Part shown: positions 25,169 to 33,335 of the stretch, piece by piece | Position numbering within the stretch: the stretch's first letter is position 1 | How the letters are laid out: every line of letters begins with the position of its first letter | Assembly (NCBI GenBank): GCA_964582715.1 | Contig: CAZOSM010000001.1 | Location: 124,001 to 188,000, forward strand | Direction of reading: 5' to 3' | Length of the DNA: 64,000 bases | Origin: MFZZ01 sp964582715 | GTDB taxonomy: Bacteria; Patescibacteriota; Microgenomatia; UBA1406; GWC2-37-13 | Notes under the pieces: generated by a model | What the model was told of the DNA's origin: nothing | Seen by the model: only the letters and a program-made list of their open reading frames with translations | Database searches by the model: none | Translations under genes and position numbers: made by a program

Positions 25169-25220
25169 AAAAAAAATAAATTCATAACTCCATTCATTGT
25201 AACACTCTAAATTTCTCACG

Positions 25221-25254
25221 AAAAAAACACCGACCTCTTGCGTGTGCAAGAGGT
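25221..25254 (-). terminator. Terminator of the gatCAB operon
   Basis: A perfect 9-bp stem, ACCTCTTGC with GCAAGAGGT, and a four-base loop. On the minus strand it is followed by a seven-T run within six bases, 43 nt after the gatB stop. Confidence 0.85.
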
Positions 25255-25296
25255 TGTCGCATTGTTGTTAGTAACATTATTTCATATAAATAAAAT

Positions 25297-26628
25297 TTAC
25301 CCCAACTCCTTCTCCAACTCTCCCCTTACCACCATCGCATCAGCCTGCCCTCGCATCTCGCGCATAACCTGCCCCACAAGGAACATAATGGTGTTTTTAT
25401 TGCCGCCACGGTAGTCAGAAACTGCTTTTTCATTTGAAGCAATGACTTTTTCTATGACCTCTTTAAGCTTTGCAGTATCTGTTTCTTTTGGCTTGAGCAT
25501 CTCCTCTGCTTTTAAAATAAATTCTTCTACAGAAAGATCTGTTGAAAGTTTTTTATTTACAATGAGGTTTGCAATTGCCTGGCCAGGTTTTTCTATTTTT
25601 GCTTTGCTTTCTTCTAAATGACTCATGATATCTTCATAATAGCGGCACAACGTAAGATCGCGAGAAAGCCAGAGTGCATCTGCAAGCTTTATACCAAATG
25701 AATCCATAAAGCGTTGTATTTTTTGAGCAGGGAGCTCTGGAAGTGAGTTTTTGATATCTTCAATGTGCTCATCTGTAAACTCCATTGGCGGGATATCTGG
25801 CTCAGGGAAGTAACGATAGTCCTGTGCTTCTTCTTTTGAGCGCTGGGAAAAGGTAATTCCTTTATTTTCATTGTATCCACGGGTTTCTTGCACCGGATAT
25901 TCACCTTTATCGAGTATTTCTGCATGGCGAGGAATTTCGTAATCGATTGCCTTTTTAGCATAGTTAAAAGAGTTGATATTCTTGACCTCAACTTTATATG
26001 GTGGGAAGCCTTCCATGTCTTTTGGTTTTATAGAAATATTTGGCTCAATACGCATAGAACCTTTCTCCATGTCAGCATCCGATACTCCTAAGTAGCGGAT
26101 AATAGTGTGTAATTCTTCTAAAAAGGCTTTTACATCGTCGGAGTTATCAAAATCCGGTTCTGTAACGATTTCTACCAAAGGAACACTAGATCGATTAAAA
26201 TCCACTAAGCTTTCTTCTCCCACATGAGAAAGCTTACCAGTGTCTTCTTCCAAGTGAACTCGGGTAATACGGAACCGCTTTGTTTTGCCATCGCCCACTA
26301 CAATATCAAGGTGGCCATTTTGAGCGATTGGCTCATCGTACTGACTTATCTGGTAACCTTTTGGAATATCCGGGTAGAAATAGTTCTTTCTATCAAATTT
26401 AGTATATTTGTTTATAGTACAGTTAAGAGCCTGACCAATCTTAATGGTCCAGTCTACGGCCTGTTTATTGGGCACAGGAAGCGCACCCGGCATACCCAAA
26501 CATACCGGGCAGGTATTGGTATTTGGCTCAAGACCAAAATAGTCAGCCGAGCACTGGCAAAACATTTTGCTCTTGGTTTTAAGCTCGACATGTATTTCGA
26601 GACCGATTATTGGTTGATATTTATTCAT
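25297..26628 (-). CDS. gatB: Asp/Glu-tRNA amidotransferase subunit B
   Basis: A 443-residue protein starting MNKYQPIIGLEIHVELKTKS, with the GatB kinase-like core (CPVCLGMPGALPVPNKQAV, RVHLEEDTGKL, SLVDFNRSSVPLVEIVTEPD) and a C-terminal YqeY-like helical tail. It activates Glu/Asp on mischarged tRNA-Gln/Asn. The ATG at 26628 overlaps the gatA stop (ATGAATAA), so it is translationally coupled; the frame is open upstream but without support. It implies the indirect route to Gln-tRNA or Asn-tRNA in this organism. Confidence 0.96.
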   Translation of the reverse strand: MNKYQPIIGLEIHVELKTKSKMFCQCSADYFGLEPNTNTCPVCLGMPGALPVPNKQAVDWTIKIGQALNCTINKYTKFDRKNYFYPDIPKGYQISQYDEPIAQNGHLDIVVGDGKTKRFRITRVHLEEDTGKLSHVGEESLVDFNRSSVPLVEIVTEPDFDNSDDVKAFLEELHTIIRYLGVSDADMEKGSMRIEPNISIKPKDMEGFPPYKVEVKNINSFNYAKKAIDYEIPRHAEILDKGEYPVQETRGYNENKGITFSQRSKEEAQDYRYFPEPDIPPMEFTDEHIEDIKNSLPELPAQKIQRFMDSFGIKLADALWLSRDLTLCRYYEDIMSHLEESKAKIEKPGQAIANLIVNKKLSTDLSVEEFILKAEEMLKPKETDTAKLKEVIEKVIASNEKAVSDYRGGNKNTIMFLVGQVMREMRGQADAMVVRGELEKELG

Positions 26629-28006
26629 AGTTCTTAAGCCCTTTCTGAATAACATCAAAATAATTCGTTTCTTGTTCAAACTGGTAGGCTGCGTTTAGTA
26701 TATTTCCTTCATCGAAATAATTACCCATAATCTGCAACCCAACTGGCAAACCTTTTGAATCAAGTCCGCATGGAATGCTTATAGCTGGAGTACCTGCAAC
26801 GGCTGCTGCTTCGTTTAACACATCCATTGTTTCGCCAAAGAATGGGTACTTCTCAAATTCTCCAAGCTTAAGTGCAGTAATTGGAGTTGGAGCTGCCATG
26901 ATAAGGTCAACTTCGTTAAATACACGCTGCATATCACGGATAATTAATGTCTTAATTTTCTGTGCTTTTTTATAAAAAGCATCATAATAGCCATGAGACA
27001 AGGTATATGTGCCAAGCATAATACGCCTTTTTGCTTCTTCACCAAAGGCAGAACGATCAGTTCCAAAGCGAACTCCGTCATAGCGGGCTAAGTTGGAAGA
27101 TACTTCTGCTCGCTGTAAGATGGTATATACAGAAATGGAAAAATCTGGAGAAAGCAATGAGACTTTCTTTACCTTGTGACCCATCTTTTCAAAAATCTTA
27201 ATAGATTCATTGACCTTTTCTTGTACTTCTGGGTCAAGGCCCTTGAAGTATTCTTCCGGTACCCCAATAGTAAACGTCTTTTTCTCTTTCATCTGAGCTT
27301 CGTAATCTGGAACTTCTTTATCTGCAGAAGTTGCATCAAATGGGTCTTTTCCGGCAATATGTTTGAGGATATATGCAGCATCTTCTACATTTACAGTCAT
27401 TGGCCCAGGGCAGTCAAAAGAGGAACCCATGGCAATAACACCATAACGGGAAACTCTTCCATAGGTAGGTTTAAGCCCCACAATACCACACCAACTTGCT
27501 GGCTGGCGAATTGACCCGGCTGTCTCTGAACCAATTGCAGCTGGTGCAAGGTAAGCAGAAACTGCAGCTGCAGAACCACCAGATGAACCTCCAGGGGCAC
27601 GAGTTGTATCCCATGGGTTTTTAGTTGGTCCATAATCTGAGGTTTCTGTTGAGCTGCCATGTGCCCAAGCATCCATGTTTGTTTTACCTGTAAAAGTTGC
27701 TCCGGCTTTTCGCAGACGATCTGTTACAGTCGATTCATACTGTGGAACAAAGTCATCAAGTACTTTTGCAGAAGCTGTTGTTCTTATATCTTTTGTACAG
27801 AAGTTATCTTTAATCGCCAATGGTACGCCATTCATTTCACCATTATTATGTTCTGTTTCAATGAGGGTGGTGTATACATTAAGTTCTTTATTATATTTTG
27901 CACTTCTTTTGGCAAAGTAATCAAACACTTCTTCCGAAGTGACCTTTTTATCTTTAATAAGCTGAATTATTTCTTTTAATGATTTTCCAAATAACATATT
28001 TATCAT
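26621..28006 (-). CDS. gatA: Asp/Glu-tRNA amidotransferase subunit A
   Basis: A 461-residue amidase-signature protein with the Ser-cisSer-Lys triad: Lys in PLAIKDNFCT, cis-Ser in GGSSGGSAAAV, and nucleophilic Ser in IGSETAGSIRQPA. It releases ammonia from glutamine for GatB. Two start ATGs exist (28006 and 27997); both lie directly after a REP-like palindrome that separates gatA from gatC. Confidence 0.96.
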   Translation of the reverse strand: MINMLFGKSLKEIIQLIKDKKVTSEEVFDYFAKRSAKYNKELNVYTTLIETEHNNGEMNGVPLAIKDNFCTKDIRTTASAKVLDDFVPQYESTVTDRLRKAGATFTGKTNMDAWAHGSSTETSDYGPTKNPWDTTRAPGGSSGGSAAAVSAYLAPAAIGSETAGSIRQPASWCGIVGLKPTYGRVSRYGVIAMGSSFDCPGPMTVNVEDAAYILKHIAGKDPFDATSADKEVPDYEAQMKEKKTFTIGVPEEYFKGLDPEVQEKVNESIKIFEKMGHKVKKVSLLSPDFSISVYTILQRAEVSSNLARYDGVRFGTDRSAFGEEAKRRIMLGTYTLSHGYYDAFYKKAQKIKTLIIRDMQRVFNEVDLIMAAPTPITALKLGEFEKYPFFGETMDVLNEAAAVAGTPAISIPCGLDSKGLPVGLQIMGNYFDEGNILNAAYQFEQETNYFDVIQKGLKNYE

Positions 28007-28008
28007 AT

Positions 28009-28083
28009 GTCATTCTGAACGAAGTGAAGAATCTCGTCGGTCGTTAACCGTTTCGAGATCCTTCTGCTTTGCCTCAGGATGAC
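28009..28083. repeat. REP-like palindrome, copy 2
   Basis: Arms GTCATTCTGAACGAAGTGAA and GCTTTGCCTCAGGATGAC form a long imperfect inverted repeat around a variable centre. It fills almost the whole gatC-gatA gap, 2 nt from the gatA ATG, and so would be transcribed inside the operon mRNA. Confidence 0.85.
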
Positions 28084-28087
28084 GTTA

Positions 28088-28396
28088 TTAACCTTCCAAA
28101 ATTCTATTAACAACAAACTGACCTTTTTTTGTCTTTTTACCATTTTTTAAGGCTTCTTCTCTGGTAAATTGACGTGTATTTTCTACACCATCTTCAAAAT
28201 ATACATTAGTTACATTAGTTGAATGAGAAGTAGGCTCTACACCCTTGGTATCGAGTTCATCAAGATTCTCAACATACTTGAGTGTTTCAGAAAGTTGTGA
28301 ACGAAACTTCTCTATATTCTTCTCGTCTAAATGAAGGTTAGCCAGTTTAGCTATATGAAGCACATCTTCTTTTGTAAGGTCTTTATGAGTTGCCAT
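28088..28396 (-). CDS. gatC: Asp/Glu-tRNA amidotransferase subunit C
   Basis: A 102-residue protein with LTKEDVLHIAKLANLHLDEK, LSETLKYVENLDELDTKGVE, and the C-terminal FVVNRILEG. It is the small wrapper subunit stabilising GatA-GatB. It is the first gene of the gatCAB operon, with a TATAAT box 6 nt before the ATG. Confidence 0.93.
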   Translation of the reverse strand: MATHKDLTKEDVLHIAKLANLHLDEKNIEKFRSQLSETLKYVENLDELDTKGVEPTSHSTNVTNVYFEDGVENTRQFTREEALKNGKKTKKGQFVVNRILEG

Positions 28397-28402
28397 GTTG
28401 TC

Positions 28403-28408
28403 ATTATA
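28403..28408 (-). promoter_or_regulatory. Leaderless promoter -10 box of gatCAB
   Basis: TATAAT on the minus strand ends 6 nt before the gatC ATG. Confidence 0.55.
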
Positions 28409-28436
28409 TACAAAAAGGTCAAATCATCAATAGATA

Positions 28437-31115
28437 TTATTGAGCTAATATTATTGGTGTCTGCTCACTTCCCTGGCCCATTGGGTTATCTCGCATGAGA
28501 TCTTCAAAAAAACTATCAGGCTGCTCTGTGGCATTACCCAGTACGTTTCTTCCTAAATCGTTTGCGTCAATAATAACCACGCCACCAAACATCTTCTGCT
28601 GATCCTTGTTGATGTGTTTGAAGATTTCTACACCGATCTTTCGAGCCACTTCTTGAGGATCCTTGGGCGCAAGCTTTGCCGAAACATTAGAAGGATACAC
28701 CGAATACTCAGTTGGGCCGTCTATTGCAGCAATTTCTGGACCAACAACGTTATAAAATACCCCTTTCATCCCAAAAGGCTTAGTGATAACTGATGCAATT
28801 GCTGCTGCCATGATATGTGGTAAACCGACCTCATCTATTGCAATCTGCATGGTCCAAGGGCTCCCAAGACCGATACCATAAGGAGTTCGGGTTACAAACT
28901 TAGAAAGTGTTTTTGCCCAAAAGCTCGGTTTAATATCCCAGATAAAGAACGATCTTCCCTGAGAAATAGCAACTATTTTTTCAGAAATAATAACGTACCA
29001 CTTACCTACTTTCTCGTCCTGGGGTGAACCAGAAAGGGCATGTCTGGATTCTTTGCTTTGCTCAGAATGACTCATTGGTTTACCCAAAACTCCGATATAC
29101 CTTTTCACATAACTCGTTATAAATGCTTCAATCTTTGTACCTTTTTCAACTAAATCGGTTTTTATGGGGTAACGGTGGTACGTATCTCCATCTACTTCTA
29201 TTTCAATATCTTTTCCTTCATTGGCGTCACCAAAAACCCAATCTTTCTTATCTGAGGTAGCTTCAAGCGAAGGGGGGTCAATAAACTCTCTGAGCCAAAG
29301 TTCAACATTAAGAAGTCTCCAAAAAACTAACGTATCATAATTTTTCCCTTCTATAAACTCTCTAAATGCTTTTATAACTTCTGCCTGGTTGAAGTACGGC
29401 CTATTCATAAACGATTCACTCATAAAAATGCCATAAATACGGTTCTTCATGCGAATAAACCACTCATGCTCGGGAGTGGTAAAGCCTATCTTATTACGAC
29501 GGTTAACAATTATATCTGGCAACATATCTCGCATTGCCTGGCGAAGGATGTATTTATTCCATCCATTGTTGATAATGGCTTCATCGGGCAAACTAAAGAG
29601 ATATCTTACAAGGTTAAAGTCCAGAAATGGCACTCTTCCTTCTAAAGAAAAACGCATAGTGTTACGGTCTTCATAACGAAGGAGTGATTGAAGCGAGTTT
29701 TTAAAGATATCTTCGTGAAGTCTTTTCTTGAGATTATCATTTTCTACTGCAAACCATTCATTTGTATGGCTTTTTGCAAAAGACGAGTTGAGTAATGAAA
29801 CAACAGGAACATTCTTTTTTATACGAAGTGATGTAAGGACCTTCATCCATATAAATTTGAAAATAATGTCCTTAGAAGACCAGAGCTCTTTTAGCAAACC
29901 AACATAGTTACCTTCTGCTTTAAGCTGTCTTAGATACACAAAATAGTAAGGCACATACCCCGCCATCATTTCGTCTGCTCCTTGCCCATCTAAAAGCACA
30001 GTGACATGCTCTTTTGCTTTTCGCATCACCTGATACTGAGCGTATGGTCCGGTACTTATGGTTGGCTCTTCTTGTGTTCGAATAAAATCCTCTAAATCTT
30101 CAAAAAATTCTTCTGGTTTAGGAAATACCTTATGTGAGGATATGTTTTCTGACTGCTTAAGTAATACATCAATATAGCGCTCTTCATCGTTTGTAGAACC
30201 AGGAAAGACAGCAGAAAAGGTATTCTGCTTTGAACCGATTGAGGTTGCGTGTTCGTCTTGATCTTTTAATAATGAATTGATTATGGAAACAACGGTTGAA
30301 GAATCAAGCCCTCCAGAAAGCGCTGTCCCAACCGGGACCTCGGACATAAGGCGAGCTTTTACTGAATCGACTAGAAGCTGTTTGAACTTACTTATTGCCA
30401 TATCATCGAGTTGTTGTGAAGCTGTGATATCCGAAGTTTGATATAGCTCTTTTGCTAAAGATGAATACTCTTTTATTCGAATGGAGGTATTTGTGATAAC
30501 AGCTATTTCTCCTGGAAGAAGCCTTTGTATTCCTTCAAAAAAAGTATCTCGTTGGTCATCATGAATACGGAACTTGAGATAGCGATACAAGATACGTTCA
30601 TTCACCTTTTTCTCGATAAGACCTGAGTTAATAATTGGTTTGAGTTCTGAAGAAAAGATGTAGTCATTTCCTTTAAGCTTTGCAAAGTAAAGTGGCTTAA
30701 TACCAAAGTGATCTCTTACTAATATAAGTTTTTTCTTTTTAATATCATAAAGTGCAATGCCAAACATGCCGTTAAGCCTATCAAAGCTCTCTTCACCCCA
30801 TTCTTCGTACCCATGAACAATAACTTCTGTATCTGATTTGGTTTTAAACGTATGTCCAAGCTTTTCAAGCTCAGAACGCAGTTCTAAATGATTATAAATT
30901 TCTCCGTTGTACACAACCACAACCGACTTATCTTCGTTATAAATAGGCTGGTCTCCGCCTTTACGGTCGATAATCGCCAAACGTCTGTTAAGTAATGAAA
31001 TATTATTATCAATATAAAATCCATCTCCATCGGGTCCACGATGCTTCATATCAGCAGACATCTGCTGTATAAGTTTTTCATTTTTTGAACCAGTAAATCC
31101 TGCTATACCACACAT
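28437..31115 (-). CDS. asnB: Asparagine synthetase B fused to a CofE-like domain
   Basis: An 892-residue protein. Residues 1-200 are a class II glutaminase with nucleophile Cys2 (MCGIAGFTG). The synthetase domain (about 230-620) has the PP-loop SGGLDSSTV and GRVPFLDFNLVRYLFSLP. From about residue 649 a second domain begins (YPIKTDLVEKGTKIEAFI, IISEKIVAISQGR, YGIGLGSPW, IAAIDGPTEYSVYP, IDANDLGRNVLGN). This resembles the coenzyme F420-0:gamma-glutamyl ligase (CofE) superfamily. A REP-derived in-frame insertion sits in the fused domain at about residues 682-704. AsnB makes Asn from Asp and Gln; the role of the fusion is unknown. TACAAT lies 7 nt before the ATG. Confidence 0.9.
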   Translation of the reverse strand: MCGIAGFTGSKNEKLIQQMSADMKHRGPDGDGFYIDNNISLLNRRLAIIDRKGGDQPIYNEDKSVVVVYNGEIYNHLELRSELEKLGHTFKTKSDTEVIVHGYEEWGEESFDRLNGMFGIALYDIKKKKLILVRDHFGIKPLYFAKLKGNDYIFSSELKPIINSGLIEKKVNERILYRYLKFRIHDDQRDTFFEGIQRLLPGEIAVITNTSIRIKEYSSLAKELYQTSDITASQQLDDMAISKFKQLLVDSVKARLMSEVPVGTALSGGLDSSTVVSIINSLLKDQDEHATSIGSKQNTFSAVFPGSTNDEERYIDVLLKQSENISSHKVFPKPEEFFEDLEDFIRTQEEPTISTGPYAQYQVMRKAKEHVTVLLDGQGADEMMAGYVPYYFVYLRQLKAEGNYVGLLKELWSSKDIIFKFIWMKVLTSLRIKKNVPVVSLLNSSFAKSHTNEWFAVENDNLKKRLHEDIFKNSLQSLLRYEDRNTMRFSLEGRVPFLDFNLVRYLFSLPDEAIINNGWNKYILRQAMRDMLPDIIVNRRNKIGFTTPEHEWFIRMKNRIYGIFMSESFMNRPYFNQAEVIKAFREFIEGKNYDTLVFWRLLNVELWLREFIDPPSLEATSDKKDWVFGDANEGKDIEIEVDGDTYHRYPIKTDLVEKGTKIEAFITSYVKRYIGVLGKPMSHSEQSKESRHALSGSPQDEKVGKWYVIISEKIVAISQGRSFFIWDIKPSFWAKTLSKFVTRTPYGIGLGSPWTMQIAIDEVGLPHIMAAAIASVITKPFGMKGVFYNVVGPEIAAIDGPTEYSVYPSNVSAKLAPKDPQEVARKIGVEIFKHINKDQQKMFGGVVIIDANDLGRNVLGNATEQPDSFFEDLMRDNPMGQGSEQTPIILAQ
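29016..29071. repeat. REP-like half palindrome inside asnB coding sequence
   Basis: On the minus (coding) strand the segment starts GTCATTCTGAGCAAAGCAAA, like the arm of the intergenic palindromes. It is translated as SHSEQSKESRHALSGSPQDE in frame. The second arm is not conserved. Confidence 0.7.
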
Positions 31116-31122
31116 AAACTCT

Positions 31123-31128
31123 ATTGTA
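31123..31128 (-). promoter_or_regulatory. Leaderless promoter -10 box of asnB
   Basis: TACAAT on the minus strand ends 7 nt before the asnB ATG. Confidence 0.55.
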
Positions 31129-31171
31129 ACATTTCCTACAAGAAAATATTATCATTTTATATCCTATAATA

Positions 31172-31200
31172 TTGACTGCTGATACTTATTATTGTATACT
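31172..31200 (+). promoter_or_regulatory. Sigma70-type promoter of the 31.2-kb microgene
   Basis: TTGACT (31172-31177), a 17-base spacer, then TATACT (31195-31200). Directly upstream is the decamer ATCCTATAAT (31161-31170). The predicted leader is about 34 nt. Confidence 0.7.
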
Positions 31201-31240
31201 TAACATATCAAGTTAGTAAACTAGAACAAGGAGAAAAAGA

Positions 31241-31507
31241 ATGTCTAGCATAACAATGAAGGAACTTCCTATTACAAGAATTAGGAAGTGTGGATTTGGT
31301 TTGAGAGGACTTGAAATTACTTATGTATACAGTTTTGAGTTCACTCTAACTATCTTTCCAGAAGACGAGAGATGGAAGCTCATCCAATATGAAGATGGGC
31401 CCAGCATTCTGAAAGTGAATGTACGTGATGTAGTTGTTTGGTTTGACAATCCACCAATCACGATCACCGGTATCAGAATAAACCGTAACCAGTTTACTAA
31501 CATCTAA
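31241..31507 (+). CDS. Orphan 88-residue protein (microgene)
   Basis: The product begins MSSITMKELPITRIRKCGFG and is predicted mostly beta strand, with alternating hydrophobic residues (ITYVYSFEFTLTIFP, VRDVVVWFDNPPITITGIRI). It has no signal peptide. It is led by a good ribosome site AAGGAG (31228-31233) and its own promoter, unlike the leaderless neighbours. A short hairpin (GCACC/GGTGC) starts at the first base after the stop codon. No family is recognised. It shares this gene architecture with the small genes at 38.3-39.2 and 50.6-53.2 kb. Confidence 0.65.
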   Translation: MSSITMKELPITRIRKCGFGLRGLEITYVYSFEFTLTIFPEDERWKLIQYEDGPSILKVNVRDVVVWFDNPPITITGIRINRNQFTNI

Positions 31508-31600
31508 GCACCGTAGGTGCGAGAAAGATAACTAGACTATTTGCCACATGCGGCAAACGGAAAAGGCATCTTAGCTCGAGTTCACCCAAGGTGCTTTTTT
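31506..31600 (+). terminator. Terminator region with alternative pairings
   Basis: GCACC/GGTGC (31508-31520) and TTTGCC/GGCAAA (31540-31557) are local hairpins. AAGCACC (31506-31512) can instead pair with GGTGCTT (31590-31596), which is followed by a T-run. Confidence 0.5.
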
Positions 31601-31642
31601 CGTGGAAAGCATCTTCACTTGAAATAATCCTTCATTTTCCTG

Positions 31643-31648
31643 TATAGT
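31643..31648 (+). promoter_or_regulatory. Leaderless promoter -10 box
   Basis: TATAGT ends 8 nt before the ATG at 31657. Confidence 0.45.
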
Positions 31649-31656
31649 TTTTCTCT

Positions 31657-32298
31657 ATGGATAACTCACAAGACAAAACAAACCAAAACCAATCAACTGC
31701 TTTAGATACCCCAATGCCAAGCTCCATAGAACCAGTAGAAGAAGCAAATCAACCACCAGTTGCAGAAACGGTAGTGGAAGAAAGTGAGACAAATCAACCA
31801 CTCGACGCATCTACAGATATGTCTGATGAAGAGCAAATCGAAAGTTCAACAGATGAAACTGCAGAAGCAGACGAAGAAGAAGGTGAAGATGAATCTCCAG
31901 CTGGTTATAAATCTGCGATGTCTCGTATAGAACTGGAAAGTCTTATACAGCGTTACATGGATGATGTCGAAAAACTCAAAAGCCAGATAAAATCTGAAAA
32001 AGAGATGTATAACGCTTCTTTTGAAAATGATGCTGCTTACTCACAAGCACAGGATGCAGCAAAAGAAACAAAGAAAAAAGTCTCAGAGATTAAACAACGC
32101 ATTACCCAGCAACCAGCAGTTAAAGATGCAGAAATGCGCATGAGCGAGCTAAAAGAAGAGATGAAAGATGTACAGGATGCAATCTCTGGCTTAGCAGAAC
32201 AATACCAACAAGTCGCAGGAACAAACCAGATTGTACAAGACGATGGCCAGGTTTTAGAGATTGTACGTAACTTCAAGGTGATTAGGAAGAAGGCGTAA
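31657..32298 (+). CDS. Acidic coiled-coil protein
   Basis: A 213-residue protein. Residues 1-85 are disordered and very acidic (Glu/Asp/Ser/Thr/Pro-rich, with ETAEADEEEGEDESPAG). Residues 88-200 form a long charged helix typical of a coiled coil (SRIELESLIQRYMDDVEKLK, then KKKVSEIKQRI). It has no signal or membrane segment, so it is cytosolic. No family is recognised; it could be a nucleoid or structural factor. It ends head-on with htpX with no gap. Confidence 0.7.
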   Translation: MDNSQDKTNQNQSTALDTPMPSSIEPVEEANQPPVAETVVEESETNQPLDASTDMSDEEQIESSTDETAEADEEEGEDESPAGYKSAMSRIELESLIQRYMDDVEKLKSQIKSEKEMYNASFENDAAYSQAQDAAKETKKKVSEIKQRITQQPAVKDAEMRMSELKEEMKDVQDAISGLAEQYQQVAGTNQIVQDDGQVLEIVRNFKVIRKKA

Positions 32299-33192
32299 TT
32301 ACATCTTACGGAGTATCTCAACACGCTTTTCCATTGGAGGATGAGTACTAAACAAGTTGGCAAGCCATGACTGCATACCACTCCCCTTTTTAAATGGGTT
32401 TGAGATAAATAAATGTGCTGTTGAAGAAGTTGCCGTGTGCACAGGTCTTGGATCTGCTGCTATTTTCTCCAAAGCTCGTGCTAAACCTTCTGGGTAACGA
32501 GTTAAAAGAGCTCCACTTGCATCTGCTAAGTATTCTCGTTTTCGAGAAACAGCAAGCTGAACCAGTGTTGCCACAATAGGAGTAATGATAAGAACAACTA
32601 TAAACAGAACTAACATGATTGGGCTTTTACTTCTGTTATCGCTATCTCCGCCTCCCCACCAAAGCGATCTCATTACCAGGTCAGAAACAAGTGCAATGGT
32701 TCCCACAAGAACTGCCGTAATTGTAGATACTAAAATATCGTAGTTTTTAACATGAGAAAGCTCATGTGCAATAACTCCTTCCAGCTCACTTCTATCTAGT
32801 CTTTGTAAAATACCTGTTGTTGCAGCAACAACTGCATGTTTTGGGTCTCGACCCGTAGCAAATGCATTGGGAGATGGGTCATCTATTACGTACAGCTTTG
32901 GCATTGGAAGACCAGCTGCGATGCTTAAATTCTCTGTTACGGTATACAGATCAAAAAACTCTTCCTTTGTTGCTGGTCTTGCTCTCACCTGTGAAAGCAC
33001 CAGTTTATCTGAATAAAAGTAACTTCCAAACGAAGAAGCAATAGCAATGACAAACCCAAGGATGCCATATCCCCAGGTGCTATCCATAAATTTTCCAATA
33101 AGAAAGAAAAAGCCAGTAAAGATAAGGATGAACAACACAAAGATCATCCATGTCTTTCTTTTATTAGCACTGATTTCGTTATAGACTGTCAT
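32299..33192 (-). CDS. htpX: HtpX-like membrane metalloprotease
   Basis: A 297-residue M48 protease with two N-terminal membrane helices (residues 15-55), the zinc motif HELSH in EGVIAHELSHVKN, two further helices (about 150-210), and the third ligand in EYLADASGALLTRYPEG. It degrades misfolded membrane proteins. It lies downstream of lemA on the same strand, a common pairing (lemA-htpX) in bacteria. A structured repeat (33232-33302) fills the gap between them. Confidence 0.95.
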   Translation of the reverse strand: MTVYNEISANKRKTWMIFVLFILIFTGFFFLIGKFMDSTWGYGILGFVIAIASSFGSYFYSDKLVLSQVRARPATKEEFFDLYTVTENLSIAAGLPMPKLYVIDDPSPNAFATGRDPKHAVVAATTGILQRLDRSELEGVIAHELSHVKNYDILVSTITAVLVGTIALVSDLVMRSLWWGGGDSDNRSKSPIMLVLFIVVLIITPIVATLVQLAVSRKREYLADASGALLTRYPEGLARALEKIAADPRPVHTATSSTAHLFISNPFKKGSGMQSWLANLFSTHPPMEKRVEILRKM

Positions 33193-33231
33193 ATTTGATT
33201 TAGATATTAAATATAAATCACATCGAATGAA

Positions 33232-33302
33232 GATACCCTTTTTCTGCTACCTCGAGGACTTTGTAGGTATTGACCTCGCCGTAGCCAAGAAATAAGGGTA
33301 TC
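33232..33302. repeat. Nested-stem repeat, copy A (candidate structured RNA)
   Basis: Outer stem GATACCC/GGGTATC, middle stem GCTAC/GTAGC, inner stem CGAGG/CCTCG, with A/T-rich internal loops. Similarity to copy B (60044-60117) extends outside to TCGAA on the left and TGAGACGTG on the right. The middle stem is GCTGC/GCAGC in copy B, a compensatory change. It lies between lemA and htpX. Confidence 0.7.
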
Positions 33303-33335
33303 GAATGAGACGTGAATCTAGAATATTATATCACT

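Noticed and set aside
25169..25249. Longer start for the zinc-ribbon protein.
   Set aside because: The extra codons overlap the gatCAB terminator stem and T-run, so the internal ATG is preferred.
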